A program made the position numbers and the translations under genes. Of a stretch of DNA of 64,000 bases, positions 22,263 to 33,954 are shown piece by piece. Each line of letters begins with the position of its first letter. Positions within the stretch are counted from its first letter, which is position 1. The stretch comes from Phyllostachys edulis (taxonomy: Eukaryota > Streptophyta > Magnoliopsida > Poales > Poaceae), in NCBI GenBank assembly GCA_036346405.1, contig CM070562.1, forward strand, positions 107,150,999 to 107,214,998, read 5' to 3'. The notes below the pieces were generated by a model. It had not been told where the DNA came from and searched no databases. It saw only the letters and a list, made by a program, of their open reading frames with translations.

Positions 22263-23605
22263 ATGCCTCTACCGGAGCTTGTGGGACCCTTTTATGACTA
22301 GAATCACCGGTGCAAGTCGTGGATCGGCGGGGATGTGGATGGCCCTTCACCCCTGGCGCTTCGGGCAGGGAGGGATTGCTGGCAGCTAGACGCTCGCTAT
22401 GTCCCCATCCTCCGAGACACGGGTTTGTTGTCCTTTGTGACGCTTGTCTTCATCGGATGCCACTTCACCCTAGACGGTAGTTTGCTGTCGGCACTTGTCG
22501 ACAGGTGGAGGCCTGAGATGCACACATTCCACTTTCGGTGTGGTGCAATGACGGTCACTATGCAGGATGTCTCGTTTCTGGTCAGTCCCCTGATTCGGGG
22601 TGAGCCACTTGTTCCAGGCCGCCCACCGACAGACTAAAAGGCCAGGCTGGGGAATCGGTTCGACATACCTGTGTCGAGCAATGCTTGTGGCGTCCCTCGG
22701 CCTTGACTGGGGCATTTCAGTCAGTGCCCCTCAGCCTTGGCTGAGGCATTTCAATCAGTGCCCGAAGGATGCACCCGACGAGGTTGTTTGGACACACCTC
22801 GTCGCTTACCTTCTCTATCTCTATGGTTTGGTCATGTTTCCCACGACACAGGGTGATTGGGTGTACCACAGCTTTGTCCCTTGGCCTTGGCTGAGGCATT
22901 TCAGTCAGTGCCCGGAGGATGCACTTGACGAGGTTGTTCGGACGCACCTCGTCACTTACCTTCTCTATCTCTTTGCTTCGGTCATGTTTCCTACCACACA
23001 AGGCAATTGGGTGTACCCCAACTTCGTCCACATCACCGAGTCTTTGGCTGATGCGGAGGTTAGGCGATGCCTCAGTACAATCGGGGAACAGCCGTCCTTT
23101 GCGCCACATACAGGGGGTTGTGTGACGCTTCGAGGCACGACACCAGTGTTGAACTCAGCCTTGCCGTCTGCTACGTGCTCCTGCAGTTGTGGATTTGGGA
23201 GCACTTCCCTGTTGGGTGGTCATCCTTCAAGAGAGCAATGCACCCATACCCCGAGTTATAGAACCCAATAGACAGGCCCACTATGGGCTACTGGTGGATT
23301 ATTGCACAGCTACGCTGGGTGAAGGATAGACCGACGAAGTGCTACTTGTTGTTCCATAACAAGTTCAAGTCGTTGCACGACAACGATATCATCTGGGCTT
23401 CGTGGAGCCCAGATTTCGTGAGCACGGTAGCGCCACACGGGTTGTCCTTGTAATGCACGTGAGACGTCGGATTATGGGCGACGACATGCCACCTGGTGTT
23501 TGCACATATGGTGGAGCCTTACGTGCCGCAGCGCGTAATGCGATAGTTCGATTTGTACCAGGTCGTGTCCCCTCCCGACGGTAGGATCCTGCAGCAAGTC
23601 ATCCT
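22263..23605 (+). pseudogene. Plant mobile domain (PMD) gene, 5' part, in the MULE
   Basis: From ATG 22263 the frame starts MPLPELVGPFYD, then hits TAG at 22299, and continues past it with GLLSFVTLVF, LVDRWRPEMHTFHFRCG and MTVTMQDVSFLVSPLIRGEP. This is the signature of plant mobile domain proteins (the MAIN/MAIL1 family and transposon-borne relatives). Further matches are LRHFNQCPKD and YLLYLYGLVMF, then after a frame change TAVLCATYRGLCDAS and LQLWIWEHFPVG, then GYWWIIAQLRW. Several stops and frameshifts show it is dead. A 150-bp unit is duplicated in frame (22735-23034). The gene is cut at 23605 by gypsy element A and resumes at 57411. Cellular PMD proteins act in the nucleus in silencing and meristem maintenance; the role of transposon-borne copies is not known. 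Confidence 0.8.
22735..23034 (+). repeat. 150-bp in-frame tandem duplication within the PMD gene
   Basis: The unit starting CCTTGGCTGAGGCATTTCA at 22735 recurs at 22885, exactly 150 bp (50 codons) on. A third partial copy (about 35 bp) lies just before, at 22700. Both copies encode the LRHF-QCP and YLLYL-MFPTTQG motifs. Confidence 0.9.
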
Positions 23606-23985
23606 TGTAACATCCTAATTTTCTGAGTCTTAAAAATATTTTGAATAGTTAGTAGGGAGAAAATTCACCCCTTGAGTTTATTTGACTTTAATTGAAAAGC
23701 TTAACTTATACTTTTAGTATCAAAACAATTTAATATGAATAATTCCAACATCAACATTTGTCAAAACTATTTTATTTGGGTTCTATGTGCTTGGATATAT
23801 TTTCTAGAACCCCTCCGTGTCGTCAGAGCGTCGCCGGAGCCTTCGTCCAACAAAACCCGCTTCAGCTCCGCCGCCTAAAGCTCGTTGCTGGCCGTTACTG
23901 TGGTTCTCGAGCATCGGTAAGGGCATCATCAAGTTCACAATAGCCTCAGCAACACCCTGGTACCACCCACCGCCACTGTGGACGC
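23606..23985 (+). repeat. Truncated 5' LTR of element A
   Basis: Bases 23606-23813 match 54173-54375 closely, then jump to sequence matching 55090-55255. About 700 bp are missing, with AGAA shared at the junction. After about 23965 the LTR match ends and coding sequence begins within some 50 bp. The remaining 2.1 kb of LTR and the primer-binding site are therefore also deleted. Confidence 0.8.
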
Positions 23986-24012
23986 CACTATGGTGCACCT
24001 TGCCTAGTTCGC

Positions 24013-24376
24013 CGCTACTAAGGAGGAGTCACTGGAGTTGGCCGCTACAGAGTTGGAGTGTGTCGACGAGACCTTGCAGATGGCAGAAGAAAGAATCACC
24101 GTGCTAGAAGAAGCCCTCTACGGCCAGCACGAGCACGAGGAGTATCAATAAGAGGAAGACCCTGAGGAAGAAGATCCAAAGGAAGTCCCAGAAGAAGCTG
24201 AGGAGCCAGCAGAGGCCACAGAGCCAGAGGAGCCAGCTATGCCTACACCCAGGATGCCTGTTCTTGCTACACCAGTTTCGGAGCACCAGGATCAGTTTGC
24301 GAGGATGCCAGCTCATTTCCAGGTCTACAGCAGGCGGGAGCACCACCGTGGTTGTGGGGGTTACCTCAGCGACTGA
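24013..24376 (+). pseudogene. Acidic coiled-coil ORF upstream of gag (element A)
   Basis: A frame of about 120 codons begins within the deletion junction and ends at TGA 24374. It encodes ATELECVDETLQMAEERIT and then a Glu/Pro-rich stretch. A single stop (TAA, 24149-24151) interrupts it. Small upstream ORFs with such charged, coiled-coil-like character occur in some grass gypsy elements. The start is lost in the deletion. A 265-bp non-coding spacer follows before gag. Confidence 0.5.
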
Positions 24377-24641
24377 GTTCGCTAAGTTTTAAGTTTTGTT
24401 AGGCTTAGCCAGTTTAAGGTTAGGAGAGTCGCCCTTTAGGCGGTAGATTGTGTGCTTGGGTTCGTTCTTATTTCTTATGTGCGAGTATAAGCTGCAAAGG
24501 CCCATAGGCATTTATTGCAGCAATGCTAAGACCTTATTAATAAAAGTATTTCAGTTAAGTTTCTTGAGCTGTGTTTGTTGGGTTTAACCCACCCCCTGCT
24601 TAGTTCTTAACTCATCTTGTGCTTTCTACTTTATCTAACCC

Positions 24642-25660
24642 ATGGAGCTTCATCAGATGGTTAAGACTCTTCATGCTGCTGCAAGTGGTTCTAGCACCCC
24701 TGTGTCAGAAGGCAATGAGCAAACCGCCGCAGGAGCACAACCACCGCAAGCACCCCCAATCGATTTGTAGAATTTTGGAGCTTTCATGGCAGCTCAGACC
24801 CAAATGATGTACACCATGATGAATCAGATGCAGACTATAAACAATCAGAACAGCAACAACAATCATCACAACAGACCCCTAGTCGCTCATGGTCACCATG
24901 GACCATCTAAGCTAGCCGAGTTCATGAGAACTCGTCCACCCACCTTTTCTGGGCATATTTCACCGGTAAAAGCCGATGATTGGCTTCATGTCATTGAGAG
25001 AAAGATGCTGATCACCCAATGCAGCGACCATGAAAAAGTTCTGTACGCCACTCACCAGATGGAAGGCATCGCTGTCGAATGGTGGGAGAACTTCTGTGCA
25101 GCGCATGAGACGCCACAAAACATTACTTGGGAAGAGTTTTCTACAGCCTTTCGTCAGTACCATGTGCCTGAAGGAATAATTAATCTGAAGAAGGACGAGT
25201 TATGTGCCCTCAAGCAGGGAGGTATGTCAGTGACAGATTATCTCAATAAGTTTTCTCAGCTAGCTCGCTATGCTGCAGAGGATGTCGCCATTGATAAAGC
25301 TGGCCAGAGTCGCTTACTGAAAGGATTGAATACTGGACTGTAAGTCAGTCTACTTGCCCATACCTTTCCAGATTTTCAAGAGTTGGTCAACAAAGCTTTG
25401 ATTCTGGAGGACAAGCGTAAAGAACTGGAAGACAGCCGCAAATGTAGGATGGCTCAACAAAGTCACCGATCCGTGAAGGCTAGAGCAATTCATGATAGTT
25501 TAATCATTTTCCATACGAAATTCTTCGGGACACTGCACCAACTTCATCACCTCATCTAGCTGCTCAGAACTTTCGCAACCTGCACCAGCCAACCCCAATC
25601 CAGTGAACAATCGGCAGAATGAGCCAAGAGTTTGTTATTCCTTTCGTCAGCCAAGACATT
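24642..25660 (+). pseudogene. gag gene of element A
   Basis: Translation from ATG 24642 runs through a TAG at 24768-24770 into the gag domain. This includes LAEFMRTRPPTFSGH, KVLYATHQMEGIAVEWWENF and LKQGGMSVTDYLNKFSQLAR, the core of retrotransposon gag (PF03732-like). A stop follows at about 25341, with remnants to about 25660. The zinc knuckle, just inside the next frame, reads CYSFRQPRHFANQRP. Two of the three zinc-binding cysteines are lost and only one Cys and the His remain, so RNA packaging function would be gone even without the stops. Confidence 0.85.
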
Positions 25661-27611
25661 TCGCCAACCAACGCCCTCAGAAGGGAACAATCACTCCACT
25701 ACGCTTCAACCTTAGAGCTACACCCGCCAAGACACCAGCACAGAGCAACCAGCAAGGAGCTTCTCAAACTACTGGTCAATCCGGAGGAGCACCGCAATCT
25801 GTAGCCAGGGGTCATGTCAATCATGTCACTCTAGAGGGAGCTCACGAAGCATCGGACGTCGTACTGAATAAGTTTCTGGTAAACTCAGTACATGTATCAG
25901 TTTTGTTTGATTCTGGAGCTTCGCATTCGTTTGTTTCTGGAGTTTTTGCAACTATAAATAACTTAGAAGTTATGCATCTTAAGCATACTCTGTTAGTCCA
26001 GTCGCCTGAAGCAAAGCTAAGTTCTAAAGTCGGATGTTTGGGAGCTAAGTTACTCATAGATGCAGTGGAGTTTCTAGCCAACCTTGTTGTTCTAGACACC
26101 CAGACCCTAGATGTCATTCTTGGTATGGATTGGTTATCAAAGCACAAGGTTGTGCTAGATTGTGGCCGAAGAGCCGTAACAATCGAAGATACCAAGGGAA
26201 ACATGGTAGAGTTTCTAGCCACCTCAGTGCGTGATGGACATCTGCTAGTAAATAGCCCGAAGACTATTGCATTGGAAGATGTGCCTATTGTCAGAGAATA
26301 TCCAGATGTGTTTCCAAAGGAATTACCAGGAATGCCACCAGACCGTGACATTGAGTTTGTGATCGATCTAGTACCAGGGACAGCACCAATTTCTACAGAC
26401 CCTATCGGATGCCAGCCGATGAGCTAGTGGAAATGAAGAAACAGATAGAAGAACTTCTGGAGAAAGGTTACGTGACACATAGTTCGTTGCCATGGGAAGC
26501 GCCAGTTTTGTTTGTCAAAAAGAAGGATAGAAGCATAAGGATGTGCATTGATTATCGTGCTCTTAACGAAGTCACTATCAAGAACAAGTATCCACTGCAC
26601 CGCATTGATGATTTGTTTGATCAAATGAAAGGAGCCGGAGTGTTCTCAAAGATCGATCTACGATCAAGTTATCACCAGTTGAAGATTTGTCCAAAGGATA
26701 TACCAAGACCGCTTTCTCTACGCGGTACGGACATTATAAGTTCTTAGTCATGTCCTTTGGTTTGACTAATGCCCCTGCCTATTTCATCAACATGATGAAT
26801 AAAGTATTCATGGAATATTTGGACAAGTTTGTAGTTGTGTTCATTGATGACATTTTGGTTTACTCCAAGTCGAAAGAAGAGCACGTTGAACACATGAGGT
26901 TAGTCCTAGAGAAACTTAGAGAGCATCAGCTGTATGCTAAGTTTAGCAAGTATGATTTTTGAAAAAAAAAAAGTTGATTTCCTTGGTCATGTGTTGGCAG
27001 TCGAGGGGGTAGCAGTTGACCCCGGTAAAGTTAAGGCAATATTACATTGGGAACAGCCCAAGACTGTTACTCAGATTTGCAGTTTCATGGGAATGGCAGG
27101 ATATTAGCGCCAGTTCATTGAAGGATTCTCAACGATTGCTAAACCTCTTACGCAGTTATTGAAGAAGGAGAAAAAGTTTACTTGGACCCCAGCTTGTGAA
27201 GAAAGTTTTCAAGAGTTGAAAAATCGTTTGACTTCAACACCAGTGCTAACGTTGTCAGATATTCGCAAAGATTTTGATATCTATTGTGATGCTTCGCGTC
27301 AAGGATTAGGATGTGTCCTAATGCAAGAAGGGAGAGCTGTCGCTTATGCGTCAAGGCAATTAAGGCCTTATGAGGAGAATTATCCTATCCATGATTTAAA
27401 ATTAGCTGTCGTATTGCATGCTTTAAAGATTTGGCTTTATTACCTCATCAGTAATCGCTGTAAAGTATATATAGATCATAAGAGACTGAAGTACATTTTC
27501 ACTCAGTCTGATTTGAACATGAGACAGAGGAGATAGTTGGAGTTAATACAGGATTATAATCTTGGAATCCACTACCATCCCGGTAAGGCCAATGTCGTTG
27601 AAGATACTTTA
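25603..27611 (+). pseudogene. pol gene of element A, 5' part: protease, reverse transcriptase, RNase H
   Basis: The protease active site VLFDSGASHSFVS lies at residues 100-112 of the first block (25603-26427). Reverse transcriptase follows (26409-26962) with DYRALNEVTIKNKYPLHRID, KIDLRSSYHQLKI and, after a frameshift near 26690-26747, FGLTNAPAYFINMMN and the catalytic VVFIDDILVYS. RNase H (27159-27536) has DIYCDASRQGLGCVLMQ and HDLKLAVVLHALKIW. A stop interrupts RNase H-integrase linker DNA at 27535. The region ends at the insertion of element B at 27611, whose 5-bp duplication is cttta. The remaining integrase is at 52579-54150. Confidence 0.9.
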
Positions 27612-28731
27612 TGTCAGGACCCCGAGTAGTACCCCGGGGCCCTCTGTGCTCACTGGACCAGTCCCATGATCAGTGGCTGGTCCGCACAGTGATCAACAAC
27701 GATGTCATCACAACCATAGAATAAACTAAAGATGAAGCGGACAAATTAACAATAATAACAGCAAAAGACCTTATAGTCAAGCTTTTTACATAGGTCTGCC
27801 GCACAGGGCTACAACAAAAGAGCTCACAGCGAACACAAAAGAACACGTGGAGACCATTCGACATGCCCACAGGCAATCGAGTGGAGGACGACTTAGCACG
27901 CAAGGTCTTCAAAGACCTCCTCTTCAAAGAGGTCGGAGCACCATGGGAGGTCTTCTTCAGCTGCTGATCAACCAGATGGCACAAGCCATGAGTACTTTGA
28001 ATGTACTCAGCAAGCCATAGGAAAATATATGCAAATAATATTCATGCACAGCTCGGCAAGGACAGCTTTACGGTTATTTTGCAGAAAGTAATATTGAATG
28101 GAAATACAGTAAATAGATTGCAAGGCTCAAGTTGAAAGATTAATACATAAGTAAACAAGTTCTTTGAAAACAGTTAGTGACCACCCTGGTCACTTCCCAG
28201 ACCACTCACGGCCACCCTGGCCATGAGCCAGACTACTCACGACCACCCTGGTCATGAGCTAGACCACTCAACAAGTTTTGAGAAAGTCTACCCCTTGCGT
28301 GAAATCACCAGGCTTGTTCATAACTGAGGACACAGCTATTTGAATAGATGTACACTCTGCAGAGGTTGTACAGCTTTACCCACAAGACACGAGTTCTCTA
28401 GTTTGTTTGGCACCCGTCGATGCCCCTGCTCACTACCTTAGGTAAGCAAGCTAGAGCATGTGACAAGGCCTTTACAAGGTTCTACCTTGACTCAGTTCCG
28501 CTTGCTAAGGTTTCGCCTTCCTGGCCCCCTCTTGCGCCAAGTGTGCGTGTCCATCCCATATGTTACACACTTCCACCAAAACAGAACCGAATCAAAGCAT
28601 TACCAATTAGTTGGCCAGGACAACCCCATGATGGTCTTGTGGTTGCACGGTATGGCCCGGATCGACAAAACCAAATGGTTATTTTTATTTTCAAAAATCT
28701 CAGAAAACCCAGAAAAACTTGGGACGTTACA
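27612..28731 (-). repeat. 3' LTR of element B, with a 1.9-kb internal deletion
   Basis: Matches 35478-36533 and 52509-52573 closely. It lacks the segment equivalent to about 36534-38455, joining ..CCCGGATC to GACAAAAC. It contains three direct repeats of a GACCACCCTGGTCATGAGC unit (28175-28270). It also has the conserved block around 28310-28395 that is shared with the LTRs of A and D. Confidence 0.9.
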
Positions 28732-29734
28732 AACCTACCCCTCTTAAAGGGAATATCGACCCTGAGATTCGGACTAGCTAGAGAATAGGCGCGGGAACTC
28801 TGTCTTCAAGTCCTCTTCACGCTCCCAAGTAGATTCATCTTCAGTGTGATTGCTCCACTGGACTTTTCAGAAATGAATGACCATGCTTATTGTCACACGC
28901 TCGGACACTTCCAAGATCTTGATAGGTTGCTCCTTGTAGGTGAGGTCTTGCTGGAGGTCCACGGCTGCTACGAGCATCTGTTCGTCTGGCACACGCAAGC
29001 ATTTCCTCAACTGCAACACGTGGAAGACGTCATGCACGTCCGACAACTGGGGCAGGAGGTCCAATTGGTAAACCACTTATCCTCTTCTATCTAGAATTGG
29101 GAAAGGTCCGATGTATCGAGGTGCAAGCTTTCCACTTACTCTGAAGCGTCGCATTACCTTAAGAGGTGAGACCTTTAGATGCACATGATCTCCTGGAGCA
29201 AAAGCTAACTCACGGTGATGGTTATCCGCATAGCTTTTCTGCCTAGACTGAGCCGTTTTGAGCTTTTCTCGGATGGTCTTGACTTGATCTTCGGCTTCTT
29301 TCAAGATATCAGGTCCCAGCACTTGTCTTTCTCCTGTTTCAGTCCAGTACAAGGGTGTCCTGCACTTTCTCCCGTAAAGGGCTTCAAATAAGGACATCTG
29401 CAAACTTGCTTGAAAGCTATTGTTATATGAAAATTCTGCACACGGCAATATTTTATCCCAGTTGGCCTGGTTCTCTAAGGTGCAGGCTCTCAACCTGTCC
29501 TCTAGGATCTAGTTCACTCTTTCCGTTTGCTCATCTGTTTGAGGATGGTAGCTTGTACTGAAATTCAAATTTGTACCCAATGCATTGTCCAGCTTTTGCC
29601 AAAACCTGGAGGTGAATTGAGATCCTTGGTCCGACACAAACTTTTTGGGTACTCCATGTTGACACACTATCTTGGCCATGTACAGCTCTGCAAGTCTACT
29701 TCCTGAGTAGGTGGTCTTAACCAGGATGAAGTGT
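28732..29734 (-). pseudogene. Integrase C-terminal half and chromodomain of element B
   Basis: Continues the integrase after the solo LTR. From VAHFILVKTTYSG (29735) it reads through the second and third catalytic motifs (SDQGSQFTSRFW and the HPQTDEQTERVN motif), one stop before ILEDRLRACT, then WDKILPCAEFSYNN and FEALYGRKCRTPLYW. It ends in a chromodomain-like stretch with KVQWSNHTEDESTWERE. A stop replaces the residue before VVYQLDL. The polypurine tract AAGAGGGGTAGGTT borders the LTR. The chromodomain is expected to direct integration to heterochromatin. Confidence 0.88.
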
Positions 29735-29739
29735 GCAAC

Positions 29740-31438
29740 TGTAGGATCAAGGATAACCGACTAGAGTGGGTGAATGGGAGGTTTTTAAACTTTTTAACAA
29801 TTTAACAATTTAAGCTAATTAATAACTTAGTCTAAACAAGTTACACTTCTAACTAAGCAATTCAATCACAATAAACAAGATAAAAATATAAATGCGGAAA
29901 TGTAAAGACTAGAAATAACCATAATGACACAACGATGTTTTTCCCGTGGTATCGAAGACTTGTCGGTCTTCACTAGTCCACGTTGAGGAAGCTTGACACC
30001 TCAAGCCAGCTCCACGAATTAAGCATTCCCTCGATCACTATGGTTGTTCTTCCTCCGCTCCGGAGATGGTGAACACCGAACCACTCACAAACTTGCACCA
30101 GGCCTCTTCACAATCTTCTTGAAGAGATCACCGTGCTCCACCACCAAACCGTCTAGGAGTGCGGCAACACTCTAAGAGTAATAAATCAACAGCCTTCACT
30201 TGACGGCACTCAAGTGCAAATGAATCAACTAGGAGTATGAATGCACTTGAATGAATCTCAACAAACTCACAATGAATGAACAAGAGGTTTTGAGTGTTGA
30301 GTGAATGCACAAAGACCTCAAGGCTCTACAGATGTTAAATGGACTCTAGCTAACCAGTCTTGAGCAGTTGGGGGGGTATTTATAACCCCCACCAACAATT
30401 ATGACCGTTGGGGACCAAACCCCCTAGTCTCAGCGAAAATCGGAATGACCGCAGGCCAAGGAGCGGTACGACCACTCTTAAGTCAATGCACAGTTAACAG
30501 CTAGAACAGTTACTAAAAATACTCAATATAGCCATTGGAAATCCCAGTCGGAACGACCGCCAACTAAAGTGCGGTACATCCGCATTTTCCGGTCGTACCA
30601 CATTGACGAGCAGTACAACCGATCGTAGGGTTTCCAAAACTTCGCTGAAAATACATGCGTTCTGGAATTTTCAAACCGCCATATAAAAATCGATACAACC
30701 GCAGCGCGATTCAACCATTTCTTAGACGCGGTACGACCGATTTCCAAAATGAGTTTCTGAGCCGAAATGCGCTGGTATTGTTTTTATTGAACCGCCTCGT
30801 AAATTTTGGTACAACCGCACATCGGTACGACCGATTCTCACGAGTGGCTCTGAGGCAAAATGCATCGCTTCTGGTTTCCTTGAACCGCCAACTAAAAAAC
30901 GGAATGACCGCAATGCGGTAGCACCGCTCAAAGAGCCGGTCGTACCGTATTTTCGCTCAGTTGGTTGTTCCCTTCAAAATCCGGTACAACCGCCAAGTAA
31001 AGTCCGGTCATACCGCACCAAGCGGTACAACCATAATTATAATTGCGGTACTACCGATTTTGAACAAAAGCACTTAAAGCTTTCAAATTCAATTTCAAGT
31101 TCAAATTCAAATGCATGCATGATCCTAAATTGATCCATATGGCACAAGAACATGCTATCAAGCTACTAGCCATGATCCCTCTTAATAGTACGATATTTAT
31201 CCTATAATCCGGTCTTCCAATCAAATCTCTTAAGACCGGTAAAATACAAAAGGATCCTAGACTATTGTACCTTGTCTTTTAGCCAAAAGATCTTCATGTA
31301 GTCCATTTGCATGCAACTTTGCGTCAATAAGTTGACCAATGGGACTTAACCTTGTAAATACTCAATAAACACGTTAATCCCATATTCACATATTATCATT
31401 AAGTACCAAAACAATTTTTAGGGGTCTAGATGCTTTCA
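29740..31438 (-). repeat. Solo LTR of a Sirevirus-like element in the integrase of B
   Basis: On the minus strand it starts TGAAAGCATCTAGACCCC (31438) and ends GATCCTACA (29740). The 5-bp duplication gcaac is identical at 29735-29739 and 31439-31443. Removing it restores the integrase reading through KVAHFI. It has no internal region, so it arose by recombination between two LTRs. It carries about seventeen CGGTACGACCG-type palindromes (30420-31055) and a TATA-like TATTTATAACC on the plus strand near 30375. Confidence 0.93.
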
Positions 31439-31443
31439 GCAAC

Positions 31444-33900
31444 CTTTGTCAAGCGATCTACAACTACCCAAATAGAGTCATATCCAGCTTGGGTTATTGG
31501 CACACCAGTTATAAAGTCCATGCCAATCTCTTCCCATTTCCATTTGGGTATGCTCAGAGGTTGTAGGAGTCCAGCAGGTTTTTGATGCTCGGCTTTAACT
31601 CGTCGAAAAGTATCACACTGGGCTGCATTCTCAGCGATCTCGCGCTTCATTCTAGGCCACCAGTACACTTCCTTGAGATCTTGGTACATCTTGGTGTTCC
31701 CGGGGTGGATGGAGTACAAGGTCTCATGAGCTTCTTTGAGTATCAAATGCTTGAGTTCTCCCTGGTCTGGTACACAAATGCGCTTATCAAACCAAATAGT
31801 TCCTTGCCCATCTTCAGAAAATCTTGAGAATGCACCCTTCCTCATGTTCCTTTTGATCTCCAGGACGTCTCCATCCTCTCTTTGAGCTCTTCGAATCTGG
31901 TCTTGGAGGGTTGGTTGCAATTGTAGAGCAGCTAGGTAACCTTCTTCAACTAATTCCAACTTGAACTTCTGAAATTTTTCATACAATGGTGGCTGACTTT
32001 CCTTGATCATCAAAGTGCTGCAGTAGACCTTCCTACTTAAAACATCAGCTACCACATTAGCCTTTCCTAGGTGATAATGGATTCCCAAATTGTAGTCTTT
32101 AATCAATTCCAACCATCTTCTTTGCCTCATATTAAGATCAGCTTGAGTAAAGATGTACTTCAAGCTCTTATGGTCAGTGCAGACCTCACAGAGATTAGTA
32201 ATGAGGTAATGATGCCAAATCTTCAAAGCATGCACTATGTCAGCCAATTCTAGGTCATGAGTGGGGTAATTGACCTCATGAGGCTTTAACTAACGAGAGG
32301 CATAAGCTACTACATTCCTTTCTTGCATTAGGACACATCCAAGACCTTGTCGTGAGGCATCACAGTAGACCTCAAAGTCCTTTCGGACATCCGGCAAGAT
32401 CAGTACTGGAGCAGTGGTCGATCGTTTCTTTTGCTTTTGAAAACTTTGTTCACATGCTGGTGTCTAAAAGTACTTCTTTTCCTTCTTTAGTAACTGGGTG
32501 AGAGGTCTTGCTACTTTGGAGAACCCATCTATAAACTTGCGGTAGTAACCGGCCATTCCAAGGAAGCTTCTGAGCGGAGGCACCGACTTGGGTGACTCCC
32601 AATTGAGCACGTCTTGGACCTTGCTAGGGTTGATGGCGACTCCTTCGGCCGATAAGACATGTCCCAAAAAGGTGACCTTCTTCATCCAAAACTCACACTT
32701 GTCGAACTTGGTATAGAGCTGATGACCTCTAAGCTTGTTCAGGACCAAGTGGAGATGGTTTTTATGCTCTTCTTCACTGTGGGAGTACACTAGAATATCG
32801 TCAATAAAGACAATGACGAACTTATCCAAATACTCCTTGAATACTTTATTCATCAAGTTTATAAAGTAACCAGGAGCATTGGTCAATCCAAAAGACATAA
32901 CCGTATACTCATATAGTCTGTAACGGGTTGAGAATGCTGTCATAGGGATGTCCTCTTGGCGGATCTTCAATTGATGATATCTTGACCTTAAGTCTATCTT
33001 GGTGAATACCCCGGCTCCCTTCAACTGGTCGAACAAGTCATCGATTCTGGGCAGAGGGTACTTGTTCTTGATGGTGACCTCGTTGAGTGCACGATAGTCC
33101 ACACACATTCATTGTGTACCATCCTTCTTTGCAACAAAGATCATTGGATCTCCCTAAGGTGAAGAACTCGGTCTGACAAAACCTTTAGCTTGCAACTCTT
33201 CAATTTGCTTCTTCAACTCGACCAGGTCATCAACAGGCAATCGGTAAGGTCTCTTGGAGATCGGAGCAATTCCAGGGACCAAATTGATGACGAACTCCAA
33301 ATCTCGGTCTGGTGGCATTCCAGGTAACTCAACTGGAAAGACGTCTGGGAACTCACGGACCATTGGGACGTCTTTTAAAGACACAGCCTTGACACTACAG
33401 ACCATTGCTTCTTCAAGCTTCTCCGAAGAGGCTTGAAACTTCACTCTAATCCCAACTGGACTGGTCAAGATGATGCTTCTCCCACCACAATCCAAAATGG
33501 CTTGGTGATTAGTGAGTCAATCCATTCCCAAGATCGCATCTAAGAACTTGGTCTTAAGGATGATCAGGTTGGCTAGGAACTCTACCCCTTCTATAATTAT
33601 CTTAACTTGTGGACATCCCTGGTTTGTGCTTAACTCGAGCAGGGATTGGATAACAAGGAGGTCTTCTGAGTTGAAACCTTCAAGCGATGATTTGCTGACA
33701 AAGATCAGAAACAAACGAATGGGAAGCTCCAGAATCAAACAAAATGGTAGCAAGGGCTAAATGTACTAGGAATTTACCTAGCACGACATCCTGGGCCGTC
33801 TGGGCTTCCTCCACAGTGACATGGTTCACGTGACCTCTCCCAAAAAATGGGAGGTCTGGTAGTGCGAGAGGAGGTGCGAGGAGGTCCACGTCTGCTCTGG
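31444..33900 (-). pseudogene. pol gene of element B: protease, reverse transcriptase, RNase H, integrase N-terminal half
   Basis: On the minus strand: protease TILFDSGASHSFVS near 33740, then VNLVPGIAPISKRPYR (33250). Reverse transcriptase (33108-32464) has YRALNEVTIKNKYPLPRIDD, KIDLRSRYHQLKI and the catalytic FVIVFIDDILVYS. RNase H (32463-31950) has CDASRQGLGCVLMQ and ELADIVHALKIWHHYL. The integrase zinc-binding region has LKEAHETLYSIHPG and CDTFRRVKAEHQKP, where the first Cys pair is altered. Core WEEIGMDFITG holds the first catalytic Asp. Isolated stops occur near 33157, 33112 and 32290, and a frameshift near 33510-33680. The frame is otherwise well preserved. Confidence 0.9.
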
Positions 33901-33954
33901 CGAGGTCTGGTTGGGGGCATACTGAGTTGACTTTGACTTGAGGAGGTCCTTACT

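Noticed and set aside
24104..24346. Hydrophobic minus-strand frame resembling a membrane protein
   Set aside because: Complement of the Glu/Pro-rich acidic ORF of element A, which gives Leu/Phe-rich translation by base composition.
25842..26351. 169-codon antisense frame over the protease of A
   Set aside because: Shadow of the pol frame; the sense strand has clear protease motifs.
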